NCBI GenBank assembly: GCA_029821755.1
Contig: JALGSV010000012.1
Span: forward strand, 28,789 to 92,788
Origin: Candidatus Zipacnadum vermilionense
Lineage (GTDB): Bacteria; Armatimonadota; Zipacnadia; Zipacnadales; Zipacnadaceae
Reading direction: 5' to 3'
DNA length: 64,000 bases
The translations under genes and the position numbers were made by a program. Numbering within the stretch: position 1 is the stretch's first letter; the number at the start of each line of letters is the position of its first letter. Under the pieces are notes generated by a model that saw nothing but the letters and a program-made list of their open reading frames with translations, had not been told where the DNA came from and searched no databases. Positions 26,307 through 36,339 of the stretch are shown piece after piece.

Positions 26307-27674
26307 CTAGTACCCTTCCTCCTTCTCCACCTCCGCGATACTCTCCTCGATGATATCCATCCCCTTCGCCGCCAGTTCCTCCGTCATCACTATCGGCGGC
26401 GACATGCGCAGGATATGCCCCGCCGGGACCCAGGCCAGGCCCTTCTGGAAGGCCCGCTGGTAGACCGCCTTGCCCGCCTCGGTGAAGGGCTCCTTCGTCT
26501 CCCGGTCCTTGACCAGCTCCACGCCCAGCAGGCAGCCCTTGCCCCGCACGTCCCCGATGATCGGGTGTGCCGCCTGCATCTGCTCCATCCGCCGGTCGAA
26601 GTACGCCCCCAGCTCCAGCGCGTGCTCCAGCAACCCCTCCTCCTGCATGACCTCGATGCTCGCCAGCGCCGCCGCGCAGGCCATGGGGTTGCCGCCGTAG
26701 CTGGTGCTCGCCGAGATCTTGTTGATGGCTTCCTTGTAGCGCTCCGAGACCATCATCGCCGTCACCGGGAAGCCGTTGCCGAAGCCCTTGCCCACCGTCA
26801 CCACGTCCGGGCGGGTGTCCCAGTGCTCCATGGCAAAGAACTTGCCGGTGCGGCCCATGCTGGTGAGCACCTCGTCGGCGAAGAGCAGGATGCCGCGGTC
26901 GTCGCAGAACTTGCGCAGCTTGGGGAAGAAGTCCTCCGGCGGGAAGACCGACCCCGCCCAGCCCTGCACCGGTTCCAGCACGAAGGCCGCGATGTTGCCG
27001 GTGGTGGCCTGGGTGATGAACTCGTCGAAGAAGCGTAGGTAGGCGTCGGTGTCGATGGTTCCATCGCTCTGCTTGAACATCGGCCGGTACGGATACGGGC
27101 GCGGCACCATGTAGAAGCCCTGGCTCCGCCCCGCCCCGCTGGCGGGGTTCATCTTGGCCAGGCTCACCGCGTGCCCGGTCTTGCCGTGGAAGTCCATATA
27201 GCAGGAGAGGAACTCGCTCTTCCCGGTGGCGACGCGGCAGACCCGCAGCCCCGCCTCCACGGCGGTGGTGCCGCTGTCGTATAGCTGCATCCCGGTCAGG
27301 TCCCAGGGCTGGATCTCCGCCATCTTCTCCAGCAGGGCGACCTTAACGGGCGTGTTGAAGTCGTGGCAGTTCATCAGCCGCTGCGCCCAGTGCGCCACGG
27401 CCTCGCTGACCTTGGGATGGCAGTGCCCCAGGGTGGTGACGTAGATGCCGCTGGAAAAGTCCAGGTACTCGTTGCCATCCACGTCCTTGAGCGTGCAGCC
27501 GTGCCCGCTGTCGAAGACGACGGGGCAGAGGGTGACCTGGCCGGAGTAGCCGATCATGTACTTCATCCCGCGGGCGTTGTACTGCTCGGAGAGCGGACCG
27601 GGGACGGTGTCGGTGACGAGGTGGGGGATAGCGGCGGGATCCACCCGCGTCCAGTAATCGGCAGGAAGAGACAT
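26307..27674 (-). CDS. Class III (4-aminobutyrate-type) PLP aminotransferase
   Basis: A 455-residue PLP enzyme that moves an amino group between an omega- or alpha-amine and an oxo acid. PLP-binding features are YDSGTTAVEAGL (phosphate-binding loop), DEVLTSMGRTG (Asp holding the pyridine N) and the Schiff-base lysine K296 in VGKGFGNGFP. Length fits GabT/acetylornithine-type enzymes. GGGAGGT eight bases upstream and the promoter at 27734-27761 support ATG 27674. It leads an operon with the cyclase-fold protein and FGGY kinase. An amino-sugar or amino-acid donor is possible; the substrate cannot be read. Confidence 0.88.
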   Translation of the reverse strand: MSLPADYWTRVDPAAIPHLVTDTVPGPLSEQYNARGMKYMIGYSGQVTLCPVVFDSGHGCTLKDVDGNEYLDFSSGIYVTTLGHCHPKVSEAVAHWAQRLMNCHDFNTPVKVALLEKMAEIQPWDLTGMQLYDSGTTAVEAGLRVCRVATGKSEFLSCYMDFHGKTGHAVSLAKMNPASGAGRSQGFYMVPRPYPYRPMFKQSDGTIDTDAYLRFFDEFITQATTGNIAAFVLEPVQGWAGSVFPPEDFFPKLRKFCDDRGILLFADEVLTSMGRTGKFFAMEHWDTRPDVVTVGKGFGNGFPVTAMMVSERYKEAINKISASTSYGGNPMACAAALASIEVMQEEGLLEHALELGAYFDRRMEQMQAAHPIIGDVRGKGCLLGVELVKDRETKEPFTEAGKAVYQRAFQKGLAWVPAGHILRMSPPIVMTEELAAKGMDIIEESIAEVEKEEGY

Positions 27675-27733
27675 GGCAGGAACCTCCCGGAGGGTTGCGC
27701 CTCGGCGTGCGCTTGGCAGTATACCCGGGGAGT

Positions 27734-27761
27734 ATCATAACCGCCGGGTAGGCAGTGTCAA
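27734..27761 (-). promoter_or_regulatory. sigma70-like promoter for the aminotransferase operon
   Basis: On the minus strand a consensus -35 TTGACA (27761-27756) and -10 TATGAT (27739-27734) are 16 bases apart, about 60 bases before ATG 27674. This is the best promoter match seen in the window. Confidence 0.7.
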
Positions 27762-27872
27762 GCCCCGTCGTCTGGCAGCGAGAGGCGCACCGGTGCGCGT
27801 TGCTGGCAGGAAATTGGCCGCGTCGGGGAGAACACCAGACCGACTCGCCTGGACCAAGGAGGACCGCCTTCC

Positions 27873-28346
27873 ATGGGCAAGTACGACCATCTCGAACTAC
27901 AGGGCGCGGAGCGCGAGGAGGCTCTCCAGGCGATGACTCACCAGATTGGCGCCTGGGGCCTGACCATGCCCCCGGTAACCCCGCTGATCAACCACTTCGG
28001 CCTGCACCGCTTCTACGAGGTAGGCCTGAGCGAGTACTGGGTAGCCAACGAGTTGGAGTTGGGCTACTGCGGCAAGTTCCTCTTCGTCTTCGACGGCCAG
28101 ACCTGCCCCTTCCACCGCCACGAGATGAAGCACGAGACCTTCTTCGTGATGAAGGGCAGCGTCCGCATGGTGCTGGACGACGGGGAGAAGATTCTCTCCG
28201 AGGGCGATCTGCTAATCATGCCCCCCGGGATGGGGCACTCTTTCACCGGGCTAGGCCCGGCCCTGCTCCTGGAGTGCTCCATGCCCTCGGTCCTCCAGGA
28301 CAACTTCTTCGCCGACAAAGAGATCGGGGAGGACGGGGTGATCTGA
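27873..28346 (+). CDS. Cupin-domain protein, sugar-isomerase-like
   Basis: A 157-residue single-cupin protein. The metal-site motif CPFHRHEMKHETFFVMKG (about residues 76-93) has the H-x-H and later Glu pattern. The second cupin half is SEGDLLIMPPGMGHSF. The ending LLECSMPSVLQDNFF recalls D-lyxose isomerase-type and related sugar-binding cupins. AAGGAGG lies 11 bases before ATG 27873. It is divergent from the aminotransferase operon and may share its regulation. An isomerase role is suggested only by resemblance. Confidence 0.75.
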   Translation: MGKYDHLELQGAEREEALQAMTHQIGAWGLTMPPVTPLINHFGLHRFYEVGLSEYWVANELELGYCGKFLFVFDGQTCPFHRHEMKHETFFVMKGSVRMVLDDGEKILSEGDLLIMPPGMGHSFTGLGPALLLECSMPSVLQDNFFADKEIGEDGVI

Positions 28347-28355
28347 TCTCGGGGT

Positions 28356-28412
28356 AGCGCAGGCTCCCCAGCCTGCCTCCCCTCCCGGTGGCACCGGCGT
28401 CTCGCCGGTGTG
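28356..28412. repeat. Adjacent R3-like and R2 palindromic repeats
   Basis: GCAGGCTCCCCAGCCTGCC (hairpin, R3-like) is followed directly by CCGGTGGCACCGG and CGTCTCGCCGGTG (R2). It lies just downstream of the cupin gene stop, before prxQ. Confidence 0.6.
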
Positions 28413-28514
28413 GGGTGGGGGTGCTGTGTTCTCCTCCTCGGGCAGGGCTGAACCTCCCCGCCCCTCCGCCAGTCAATACCTCCGTGCGCTCATCCCGTCT
28501 CTCCAGGTGATCGC

Positions 28515-29009
28515 ATGCCCAAGCCTGAGCCCCTAGCCGTCGGGTCTTCTGCGCCTGACTTCCGCCTGCCCGCCAGCACCGGCGACGAGATCTCCCTCGC
28601 CGACTATCGCGGCAAGCAGGCGGTGGTCCTCTACTTCTACCCCAAGGACATGACCTCGGGCTGTACTGCCGAGGCCTGTTCCTTCCGGGACCTGAAGAAG
28701 GAGTTCGCGGCAGCGGGGGCGCTGATCCTGGGCGTCAGCCCCGACCCGCTGCAATCGCACGCTAAGTTCACTGAAAAGGAGCACCTCAATTTCCCACTGC
28801 TGCAGGACGAGGGCGGGAAGGTGGCGACCCAGTACGGCGCCTACGGGGAGAAGACGCGCTACGGACGGACCTACTCCGGCAACTACCGCGTCACTTACCT
28901 GATCGATAAGGACGCCAAGGTTGCCAGAGTCTGGCCGGACGTGAAGGTCTCGGGTTCCAAAGCCGACGACCACGCTGACGAGGTGTTGGCGGCGCTCAGG
29001 ACGCTCTAG
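28515..29009 (+). CDS. bcp: Thiol peroxidase of the PrxQ/Bcp type
   Basis: A cytoplasmic 164-residue atypical 2-Cys peroxiredoxin that reduces hydroperoxides with thioredoxin. The thioredoxin-like fold has YFYPKDMTSGCT with peroxidatic C50 and resolving C55 five residues on, the PrxQ spacing. FPLLQDEGGKVA and YLIDKDAKV are also typical. Length matches the family. AGGTGAT lies just before ATG 28515. It is the last intact ordinary gene before the disrupted island and its stop lies at the left island edge. Confidence 0.93.
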   Translation: MPKPEPLAVGSSAPDFRLPASTGDEISLADYRGKQAVVLYFYPKDMTSGCTAEACSFRDLKKEFAAAGALILGVSPDPLQSHAKFTEKEHLNFPLLQDEGGKVATQYGAYGEKTRYGRTYSGNYRVTYLIDKDAKVARVWPDVKVSGSKADDHADEVLAALRTL

Positions 29010-30362
29010 CCAGGGAGACGAGTGTGGAGGGGAGACCAGGGACGCGGTAGACTACAGTTCCCGCATCCCTGTGTAGTTCTACTCGGTCGAAAACGGCGGT
29101 CAGGAAGAGGAGCTGCATATCTGCGGCTTGGAGGCGTAAGGGGCCGATAAGCTCTGCCGGAGTGGCCGCGCACTCGCGCAAGCAGCTCCTCCAGCCCCGA
29201 CGCCAAGGCCGCCGCGGCGAGTTCGCGTTCTCCCTGTTGTTTCCGCTTCAAGAGCGGCCGGGCGCGTCGGGCCAGGGCCCCGACATCGAGCGCTCCCGCC
29301 TCCAGAGCGTTGGCGTACCGCTCCAGGGCCGCCTCGATCTCCGCCAGTTCGGCCCGCAGTCGGTCTCCCTCGTCGGTGGCTTTCTGACTCCGCAGGCTCT
29401 CCTCCAGGGTACGTTCCAGTGTCTCTCCGTCAAGTAGGTCCTCGATGTGCGCCCAGAGGGCTGCCTCTAGATCGCGGGCTAGTACGCTGATCGGCACGTG
29501 TCTCAGCGCCGGAGATGTCCGCATGCGCGCCCCGTAGGAGTGGGGGAGAGGCTTCCGCCTCTGGCCTTGGGGTGTATGTTGCGGCTGAGGTCAAGCCGCT
29601 GCTGGGCCTGGCGCCAGACGGTCTCCTCGACGATTCCCTCATGCTGGCCAGCGTAGACCCGCCCCTTGTGGCGTATAGCGCCGATGTGAACGGGGTTGCG
29701 CAGTACCTTCGTAACCGTCGTATGCCACCAGGGACCGCCGTGCTTTCCGAGTACCCCGGCGGCGTTCAGCTCTTGGGCGAGCTGCAGGAGTACCCAGTCA
29801 TCAACGACATAGCGGGGAAGATGCGACGCACCTGCGGGGCCTCGAGGGGGTCGGGCTCCGGGCGGGGTACGCTTGTCGGTTCAGTGCCAACCGAAGGGTT
29901 CGCGCCCCATCGGCAGCCCTAGGTCCGTTACCCGGTGATCCTGCGCCGCGGTGATCCGCTGCACCAACACCGTCCGCTCGCGGCGGGAGAGGATAGCTGA
30001 CAGGTCGGCCCGGAACTCACCCTCCGGGGCGTCCAGGGCGAGGTTCTCCCCCACGGCGACCAGACGCCACTTAGCCGCTTCGCACTCCTGCAGAAGCAGG
30101 CCCCAGTCCAGCAGGTCGCCCCGCGTGAGCCGGTCGATACGCCAGACGTGGAGAGTTTGGTACTGAGGGAGGCGGTCGAGCAGCCGGCGCAGTTGGGTGC
30201 GATGCAGCGACTTGCCACTCTCGCCCTCTTCGCGGTACACGTCGATCTGGGTGGCGCTGGCGCTCCCCGCGGCCCGGCGGCAGGCTTGCTCCTGCGCGTC
30301 CGAGACAGGCACTTGCTGGCTTGGCGCTCCGTACTGACTCAGAGGTAAAGCGCCGCTTTCAC
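29006..30362 (-). pseudogene. Serine recombinase (large resolvase family), heavily disrupted
   Basis: Remains of a site-specific recombinase. From GTG 30362 the frame gives VKAALYL, then TGA (30339-30341), then VSTERQ, so the arginine of the YLRVS catalytic motif has become a stop (CGA to TGA). A frameshift leads to the resolvase core (DRLPQYQTLHVWRIDRLTRGD, about 30100). A second stop TGA at 29881 follows GREPFGWH. The frame then continues to EAPQVRRIF, shifts again to YVVDDWVLLQLAQELN...GIVEETVW, and ends in a coiled-coil stretch. The zinc ribbon is missing. At least two stops and two frameshifts make activity impossible. Confidence 0.85.
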
Positions 30363-31403
30363 GACCGGAGTTCCTCCCTCCTTCCGGGGATGGCCTGCCG
30401 CATCGCCCTCTTGTCGGGTTCCACGACCCTTGTCCGGAAGCGCGTTACGACATGCGTCAACGAGAGCACGAACAGAAGCCGAATTGGGTACCCACCGTTT
30501 GGGCCGTGTGGGGACTAAACCCAAGGCTTTAGTGCGCACTCCGAGGGGAGCTTATGTGGCCGGTCTTCGGTCGGGGCAGCGCTTCTCAGACTGCTGCCAG
30601 CTCTTGATTACGCGTCGGAGTGCACAGGTTCTTCCTCCGTGGCCAAATCATCTGGCCTTGCCCATCCCCTGGCGCCCCAACTTGCGCTTGCCCTGCGCGT
30701 CCCGCTTCCTCGGTGGCCCCAAGGCGATAGACGCAACCCTTCGCTAACGGAGGACACTCCGGATTACTCAGGACCCAACGGGTACCGTTACACCTGTTCC
30801 TCAGGGCCGTTCCGTCCAGACTTTCCAGAGGACATACGGAGAGGTGGTGCAGGTTACTCAGGCGTTGGGCGAACAGTCGCGGGAGCAGTATTTGGTGGCA
30901 TGCCAGGAGCGTGACGAGGCTTGGCAGCCGGGACCGCAGGACGGGACCGCCAGCCCGCGTGGCGTGGAGTCGTACGGAGACCTTGACAAGGACGACCTCG
31001 CCTTGTCCTTGGCCAGCCGCTAGCCTCAAGAGTCGCCTCGGCCCCAGGAGCCTATCAGCAAAGCCGCGGCCGCCGGCACAGGTGGTCCAACGTCCTGACC
31101 GCAAGCACCAGGCGCGGCGTGAGTGCCGGGGGAATGAAGTGCGTCAAGGTTGTGCCGCCGGAGAAGAGGGTATTTGTGGCCCCTGCGACGAACTCGGAAC
31201 TCAGAAGCGAGGTTTTCAAGCCTCCGGGGGAACGACCAGCATTCCTCTGATTGGCCAGGCAAACCTGGTCAAAGGCCCGTAGGCGGCCCCTCGCACAAAG
31301 CCATCCCCTATCTGTGCATCTCGCCTGGAAGGACATCTGGCGCCGGTCACCATCACCGAGGATGGTTGCCGGGTAGTGTCTGCGCGTACTTGGAGAGACG
31401 GAC
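30363..31403. other. About 1 kb without a convincing gene
   Basis: No frame shows a recognisable domain. One plus-strand frame (GTG 30844 to TAG 31021) reads like protein for 59 codons, hydrophilic with QALGEQSREQYLVACQER. It may be the tail of a lost gene. No repeats, tRNA or terminator were seen. Confidence 0.5.
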
Positions 31404-32666
31404 ATGGCGCGACTGACTCTATCGGACGTTGCATCCCTCACGGACGACGACCGGCGGCGTCTCCGGCTGGTCGGCGTGCGGTCGTCATCGGATCTGCGCC
31501 GCATCGGCGGTGCAGCCTTGCTGTGTGACCAGTTGGCTCGGCGAGCCGGCATCGAAAAGGGCCGGCTCGCGCGAGCCGTGTTCACTGTCAAGCTGGCTGA
31601 GACCCTGAGAGGGGTGGGTGCCGCGAGAGCAAACGCGCTCGTCGCGTCCGGCCTCTCAAGTTGGGTAGCGCTTGCGGTCGCTAGTAATGACGCAGTGGCT
31701 GCGGCGCTTGCAGGACAAGGCCAGCAGGCTTCCGGGAGAAGCGTGCGGACGTGGATCGCGAGGGCGAATGAAGAACTCACGCTTGAAATGTCCGCGGCGC
31801 TGTACTATGAGCAGAAAGCGCAACAGCTCAGGCGCTTACATAGGGAGAGTCTGGCGGTGATGGCGGTCATAGTGTTCCGCATCATGCCGGCCACGACCCT
31901 CGGGTACGTGTTCTGGATATTGCTAGTGACTGGCGGATATTGCCAATCCTGGCCGATGCTGCGCAACTACGTTGCGGTCTTCGTGCTGCACCTGCTCAGT
32001 GTGGAGTTCACTTGCGGGGCATGTGTGCTACTGCTCCTGGCGGCGTTATTCGAGCTCCACGTGAGGGTCGACCGGGCATTGTCACAGAAGCTCACGAAGG
32101 AGTCTTCGCGGGAGCCGGCCTTCCGTGAGGTAGAGCGCGTACAGGACCTCACAAATGGGCGGATTGCGCGCTCGGCTATCCTGCTGTGCGGTGTGATGAT
32201 GGGATCCGTGTTTGTTGCAGAGATGCTCCTCTATCGGGAAGCGGCGCCCGCAGTGATGTCTTCTGCCACGGCGATGGGGGCTGTTGCGCTCATTATTGCG
32301 TGCTTATTGGCCTGCGGGGCCTGGCTGGCGGGTACCCAGACGCGTTCCCTACTGGGTTCGGACCGGATGGCCGAGAGGGACTGGCAAGAGTACATTTGGC
32401 GTTCGTGGCGGGCACCTCTCGTCTCGGCAACGTTAGTGCTGTTGGTCGGGGTGTGTGTGTGCGTTGGCGCAACGCCCCTCATATTCTGGACCACACAGCA
32501 TGTTGGGGACTGGACTGCTAACTCGTTTGTGCTGCCGGTCCTCGATGCGATGGACAGGTACATCCTGGCTCACCCCGGAAGCTGGCCGGGAGTGCACCCC
32601 GAGCTAAGCCGGGGCTACGCCGAGAATCTGGAGATTCTCACAGCTTCGCCCCCCCCCTCGAGCTGA
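31404..32666 (+). CDS. Membrane protein with N-terminal helix-hairpin-helix-like region
   Basis: A 420-residue protein not assignable to a known family. Residues about 1-125 look like two helix-hairpin-helix/DUF4332-type repeats (LRLVGVRSSSDLRRIGG; LRGVGAARANALVASGL), folds that often bind DNA or protein. Then come five strongly hydrophobic segments near residues 148-178, 186-215, 255-275, 285-310 and 342-365, with a charged loop at about 220-250. GGAGAG lies seven bases before ATG 31404. Its stop overlaps the next start (TGATG), so the two products are made together. Base composition is lower in GC than the flanks, suggesting recent arrival. Confidence 0.65.
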   Translation: MARLTLSDVASLTDDDRRRLRLVGVRSSSDLRRIGGAALLCDQLARRAGIEKGRLARAVFTVKLAETLRGVGAARANALVASGLSSWVALAVASNDAVAAALAGQGQQASGRSVRTWIARANEELTLEMSAALYYEQKAQQLRRLHRESLAVMAVIVFRIMPATTLGYVFWILLVTGGYCQSWPMLRNYVAVFVLHLLSVEFTCGACVLLLLAALFELHVRVDRALSQKLTKESSREPAFREVERVQDLTNGRIARSAILLCGVMMGSVFVAEMLLYREAAPAVMSSATAMGAVALIIACLLACGAWLAGTQTRSLLGSDRMAERDWQEYIWRSWRAPLVSATLVLLVGVCVCVGATPLIFWTTQHVGDWTANSFVLPVLDAMDRYILAHPGSWPGVHPELSRGYAENLEILTASPPPSS

Positions 32667-33043
32667 TGGCCCGGATCGGGCAGTTCTTCCTGGCATTTGC
32701 TCCTTACATTGCGGGCAGCTTGCTGATCGTCTACTGTGGGCACGTCGGTTCTTTGGAGCTAGTGGTGAGAGGAAAGAGATGGTGGCGCATCGTGGGACCT
32801 GCCGCGGTATTTGCTGCCATGGAACTCGCCAGATACTGGGCGGAAAACGGTCTTCTTTCTGTCCCCTGGTTGCCTCCCCGCTGGCTCTGGCTGGTGCCCC
32901 TTGTTGGCGCCTGGGCGAGTGCCCGTGCGCTGCGAGCGTTCGAAGCCCGTTTCTGCTTGCGGCTCTGCCCCGCCTGCGAGGCAAGGAGCCCTGACAAGGC
33001 GCGTTTCTGTGACCAATGCGGTCAAGCCCTGGGGGAGTTGTAG
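32666..33043 (+). CDS. Small membrane protein with C-terminal zinc ribbon
   Basis: A 125-residue partner of the upstream gene, sharing one base with its stop. It has three hydrophobic segments (about residues 5-28, 40-58, 70-88) and then a cytoplasmic zinc-ribbon knuckle pair CPAC...CDQC (residues about 100-120). This layout is seen in many small uncharacterised zinc-ribbon membrane proteins. The gene ends exactly where homology of the convergent, truncated heparinase gene begins, so the module appears to have replaced the heparinase C-terminus. Function unknown. Confidence 0.65.
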   Translation: MARIGQFFLAFAPYIAGSLLIVYCGHVGSLELVVRGKRWWRIVGPAAVFAAMELARYWAENGLLSVPWLPPRWLWLVPLVGAWASARALRAFEARFCLRLCPACEARSPDKARFCDQCGQALGEL

Positions 33044-33044
33044 G

Positions 33045-34367
33045 CGCGGACGCGGCCCGGGCCGGCTGGGCCACATAAAGGTCCAGGTCCACGCCGAACT
33101 GCCCGGTAGCGTGGGCCTGATTGCCTGTGAAGCTCAGGTCCTTGGCCATGACCCAGAAGCTGGCCGTGGGTGGCGGGCAGGGGCCCAGCAGATCGTCGCG
33201 CACCAGCAGCCAGCTCGGCTCGCTCTCGTTCTGGGCCTTGGCGAACAGCAGCCGCCGCTGCCAGGAGAAGGGGTCGCACTTGTCAACATGGCCGGAGGTG
33301 ACCGGGGCCAGCGACAGCGGGGTGTCGGGGTAGTAGGGATCGTTGATCAGGTACTTGATGTCGCTCTGGCCCTGCAGGAAGTCCGCGGTTGGGAGGATGG
33401 TGACCTGCTTGACCTCACCGAAAGAGTCCTGGGGCCCCATGCCGTCCCCGAACATCTCCGACTTGGCCGTCCAAGGCTCGAACTTGTGCGCGAAATGCTG
33501 CAGTCCCTGGTAGTAGCAGCCCGGTCCCCCCTCCCCGGGGCAGGGCCGCGGGTCCCCCTCTTTGACGTCCCAGGTCAGCCGGTTGTGGTAGATCCCCTGG
33601 TAGGCGCAGGGGCTGTACATCGAGCCCCAGTCCAGCATCAGAGGCACCCCCTTAGCGTACAGGGTGAAGGACCCCTGGTCGGCGTGGAAATGGTCCACGG
33701 CATACTTGGTCTGCCGGTAGCCGATCCAGGTCTCGTGCGGCAGGCCGTCCCGGGCGATCACGCAATAGCCGGGATACCAGACACTGTGCAGGTCGGGGTT
33801 GATCGGCTTCAGTGTCATGTCACTAAGCAGCGCTGTGGGGTAGGCGCCTCCGGCTGGATACCCCATCCATTCCATCATCTGCCTCGCCTCACCGGCCAAC
33901 TGGTCGTCCACGCCCTTGTAGGCCATGGTCAGGTAGGGGATGATCCCGTTGCTCAGGCCCATGCTGGTGTCGCCCAGTTGCCACAGGGCCCGTCGGTACG
34001 TTCCCTCCGGTGCCCCCTTGACGGGGTAACGCACGTCCGGCGGCGGGATGGTGTCCAGCATGAACCGGCCGAAATGCCGCAAGCGCTCGTCCTGGCGGAA
34101 AGCGTCGTAGGTACCGGTGTTCTTAAGCACCAGGGCCATCATGAGGGTCTGCTCAATACTAGCGCCCAGGTATGACGGGCAGGAGATACGGGAGCCGTCC
34201 TCGGAGATCAGCGGCTCCACGTTGGCCTCCAGGTAGGCAATGCTGCGCTTACGCCACGCGTCCGCCCCGGGGTAATCCCCCGCTGCCGCCGTGGTCATCA
34301 CCCGCGAGCAGCAGGCCAGCGTGCCCATGTTGATCGAGCCCCAGCCGTTGCCGTACTCCTTGGGGGG
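33045..34367 (-). pseudogene. Heparinase II/III paralogue, 3' portion, truncated
   Basis: Continues in the same frame after the TGA at 34368. It covers the end of the helical toroid and the start of the beta-sandwich (KYAVDHFHADQGSFTLYAKG...LMLDWGSMYSP), corresponding to HHYHDDHG...VTDFG in the intact gene at the left edge. Homology stops near GVDLDLYVAQPA at about 33050, where the intact copy has roughly 200 more residues. The missing part is replaced by the zinc-ribbon membrane gene. Confidence 0.8.
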
Positions 34368-36071
34368 TCAGAAGTCCTCGTCCCAGATGCGGTTGATGTA
34401 GAATACGCCCCACGCCTTGATCCTGGCGCGCGCCGCCGGGTCCATGTCGGGCGTGCCCATCGCCGCGTCCCACAGGGGCATCCACTGAATTGCCGCGATG
34501 GCGACGCGGAACCAGTTGTGAAACTCGCCGTGAGCCCCCCAGACGGTGGGGGTAAGGTAGTCCATCCGCTTGAGCACGTCCTCGGCCTCCGCCTTCGCGG
34601 TCCCGGTAGCTTGGTAGATGGGCGGCATCAGGTGGAAGGCTTGCATCTCCGGGGTGGAGGCGGCTACCCGGGCCTTGAGCCCGGCCAGGTCGCCCGGCTT
34701 GCAGAACATGCGCGGGTAGGAGCTGGGCATCTCTTTGAAGTCGAAGTCCCACTCCTTGATCTTGTCCAGCGGGTACAGGCTGTACTTCACCATCGCCGTG
34801 AACTCCACCGGCATGTCCTTGGAGCCCTTCGGCAGCAGGTCCGCCTGCGGCTGCACGGTGAGCAGCCACTGGCGCGTCCCTAGCACGATCGGCGCCAGGA
34901 CCTGGAAGTCGTGATCGGTCTTCGTCCACAGCCGCAGGTCGTTGACCCCGCACATCATCCTGATCGAAGGGTTACCCGAGTCGTAGTTGGGATTAAGGTT
35001 GTGGCTTGGCCGTCCCGTAGTGAACGAGATGGCGGGGCCGTCCGCCTGCTGGTCGTTGAGGATGGCGAAGTAGTTGGAGTAGTCGGGGAAGGAGTTGACC
35101 CACCAGCCGGCGATGCGGTTGAACTGCTCGTCTCGCTCGTAGTTCAAGGGCGCATAGACTTCGATATCGCCCTTGCTCCAGAAATCCCAATTGGCGTTGC
35201 CGTCGGCCATTACGCCCTTGTACGGCTGAGACGCCCGCGCCCCTCGCCAGCGGCACTGGTTGGGCTCCAGGCCCTCCTTGAAGGAGAAGATGGCGTTGGC
35301 CGGGTGAAGGTTCTTCGTGGTGTCCACGCTGAGTTGATCGGTGCCGTCGAGGGTCCACCAATCCCAGGTGGCGCGCTCGGTGTCGTTCTTGTAGGTCGGG
35401 ATCCAGTACTTGCCGCCGGGGTTCAGGTCCATCGACTCGTCGATGATCGCCGTGGGCTGGTTGGCGATGACCCGGACGGTGCAGCGGTAGTGTTTGTTGC
35501 CCTCGAAGGTGTAGTCAACGGTGGCCTCGGCGAAGAGCGGCCCGGAGGCGGCGATGGTGGTCTTGTGGCCGGTGACCTTCATCGGCGCCATCAGCCACGA
35601 CTTGCCGATCCAGTTGCCCCCGGCTCCGCGCACCCCGCATAGCGGCCCCGTCACTTGGCCGGGGTTCTGGGGCGTGGCGAACCTCATCTCCCCGGCGGGC
35701 AAGCGCAGGGACATGACCCCGGCGTCGAGTAGCAGGAAGTCACCCTCGACCCGCGCCGAGACCGCGTTCGTCTGGCGCACCGTCTTGCGCCCGGCGGTGA
35801 CGGTGAAGCTGCGCTCCGTGCCCGCTGGCAGGTCCACCAGTAGGTAGACCCGTCCGCCCCTGATCTGGTTGGGCAGGACCTGGCCGAGATCATCCGTAAC
35901 GGTCAGGACGGGGGCAGACTTCAGGTCGCCAGCCAACGGGTAGCTGATCAGCTCCTGGCTCCAGCTGTGATCTAGGTAGTCCTTGAGATGGAACATCTGG
36001 GAGGGCGCTGCAAAGGCGGGAGACGCGATCAGGAGCAGGTACGACAGTACGCCGGCAAGTCTGAGGGACAT
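34368..36071 (-). pseudogene. Heparinase II/III paralogue, 5' portion ending at an in-frame TGA
   Basis: 567 codons with a signal peptide (LAGVLSYLLLIASPAFAAP) and AAGGA seven bases before ATG 36071. The N-terminal beta-rich part (KIKEWDFDFKEMPSSYPRMFCKPGDLAGL) aligns with FDFEPAQ...FLFFTQDDVDRV of the intact heparinase. The frame is cut by TGA at 34368-34370 after RIWDEDF and continues at once as PPKEYGNGWGSINMGTLA. TGG (Trp) to TGA is the simplest explanation. Even if read through, the gene lacks its C-terminus, so it is probably dead. Confidence 0.8.
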
Positions 36072-36339
36072 AACGTGTCCTTTCGAGCGGGCTGTGCAAG
36101 AAGCAAGCGCTCCGTGCAGCCCGGAGCCCAGGGCAGGCGGGCGAGAGGTTCCCCGTTCGGAGGATGATCGGTCAACGCTAGCGAATATTCCTTCGTTCTT
36201 CCGGTTGTGCATTCCTGCTCCGCTGGGCGGTACGCGGGTGGTCTTCTAGGGCAAGGTGCTGGCATGCCGGGGGAGTCCGGCCCGATGGCAGGCAAACCAG
36301 CAGGCCCCGCGGGGTCGCAAGAACAAGGGAGTGATCTTC

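Noticed and set aside
29515..29922. Plus-strand 135-codon frame over the recombinase remnant
   Set aside because: The minus strand here reads as conserved recombinase-domain sequence; the plus frame is its shadow.
30586..31104. 172-codon minus-strand frame in the 1 kb gap
   Set aside because: No start signal, no domain, and uneven composition. Probably chance in GC-rich DNA.
33040..33060. Second copy of the tRNA-Asn attachment core at the heparinase truncation point
   Set aside because: I looked for CCCCGGGGCGGATTCGAA-like sequence here and around 29 kb and found no convincing match by eye.
32811..34175. 454-codon plus-strand frame opposite the heparinase remnant
   Set aside because: Antisense of readable heparinase sequence and overlaps the zinc-ribbon gene in another frame; no domain.
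34368..34370. TGA as a selenocysteine codon
   Set aside because: Heparinases have no redox role at this position, no SECIS-like hairpin was seen, and the gene is truncated anyway.
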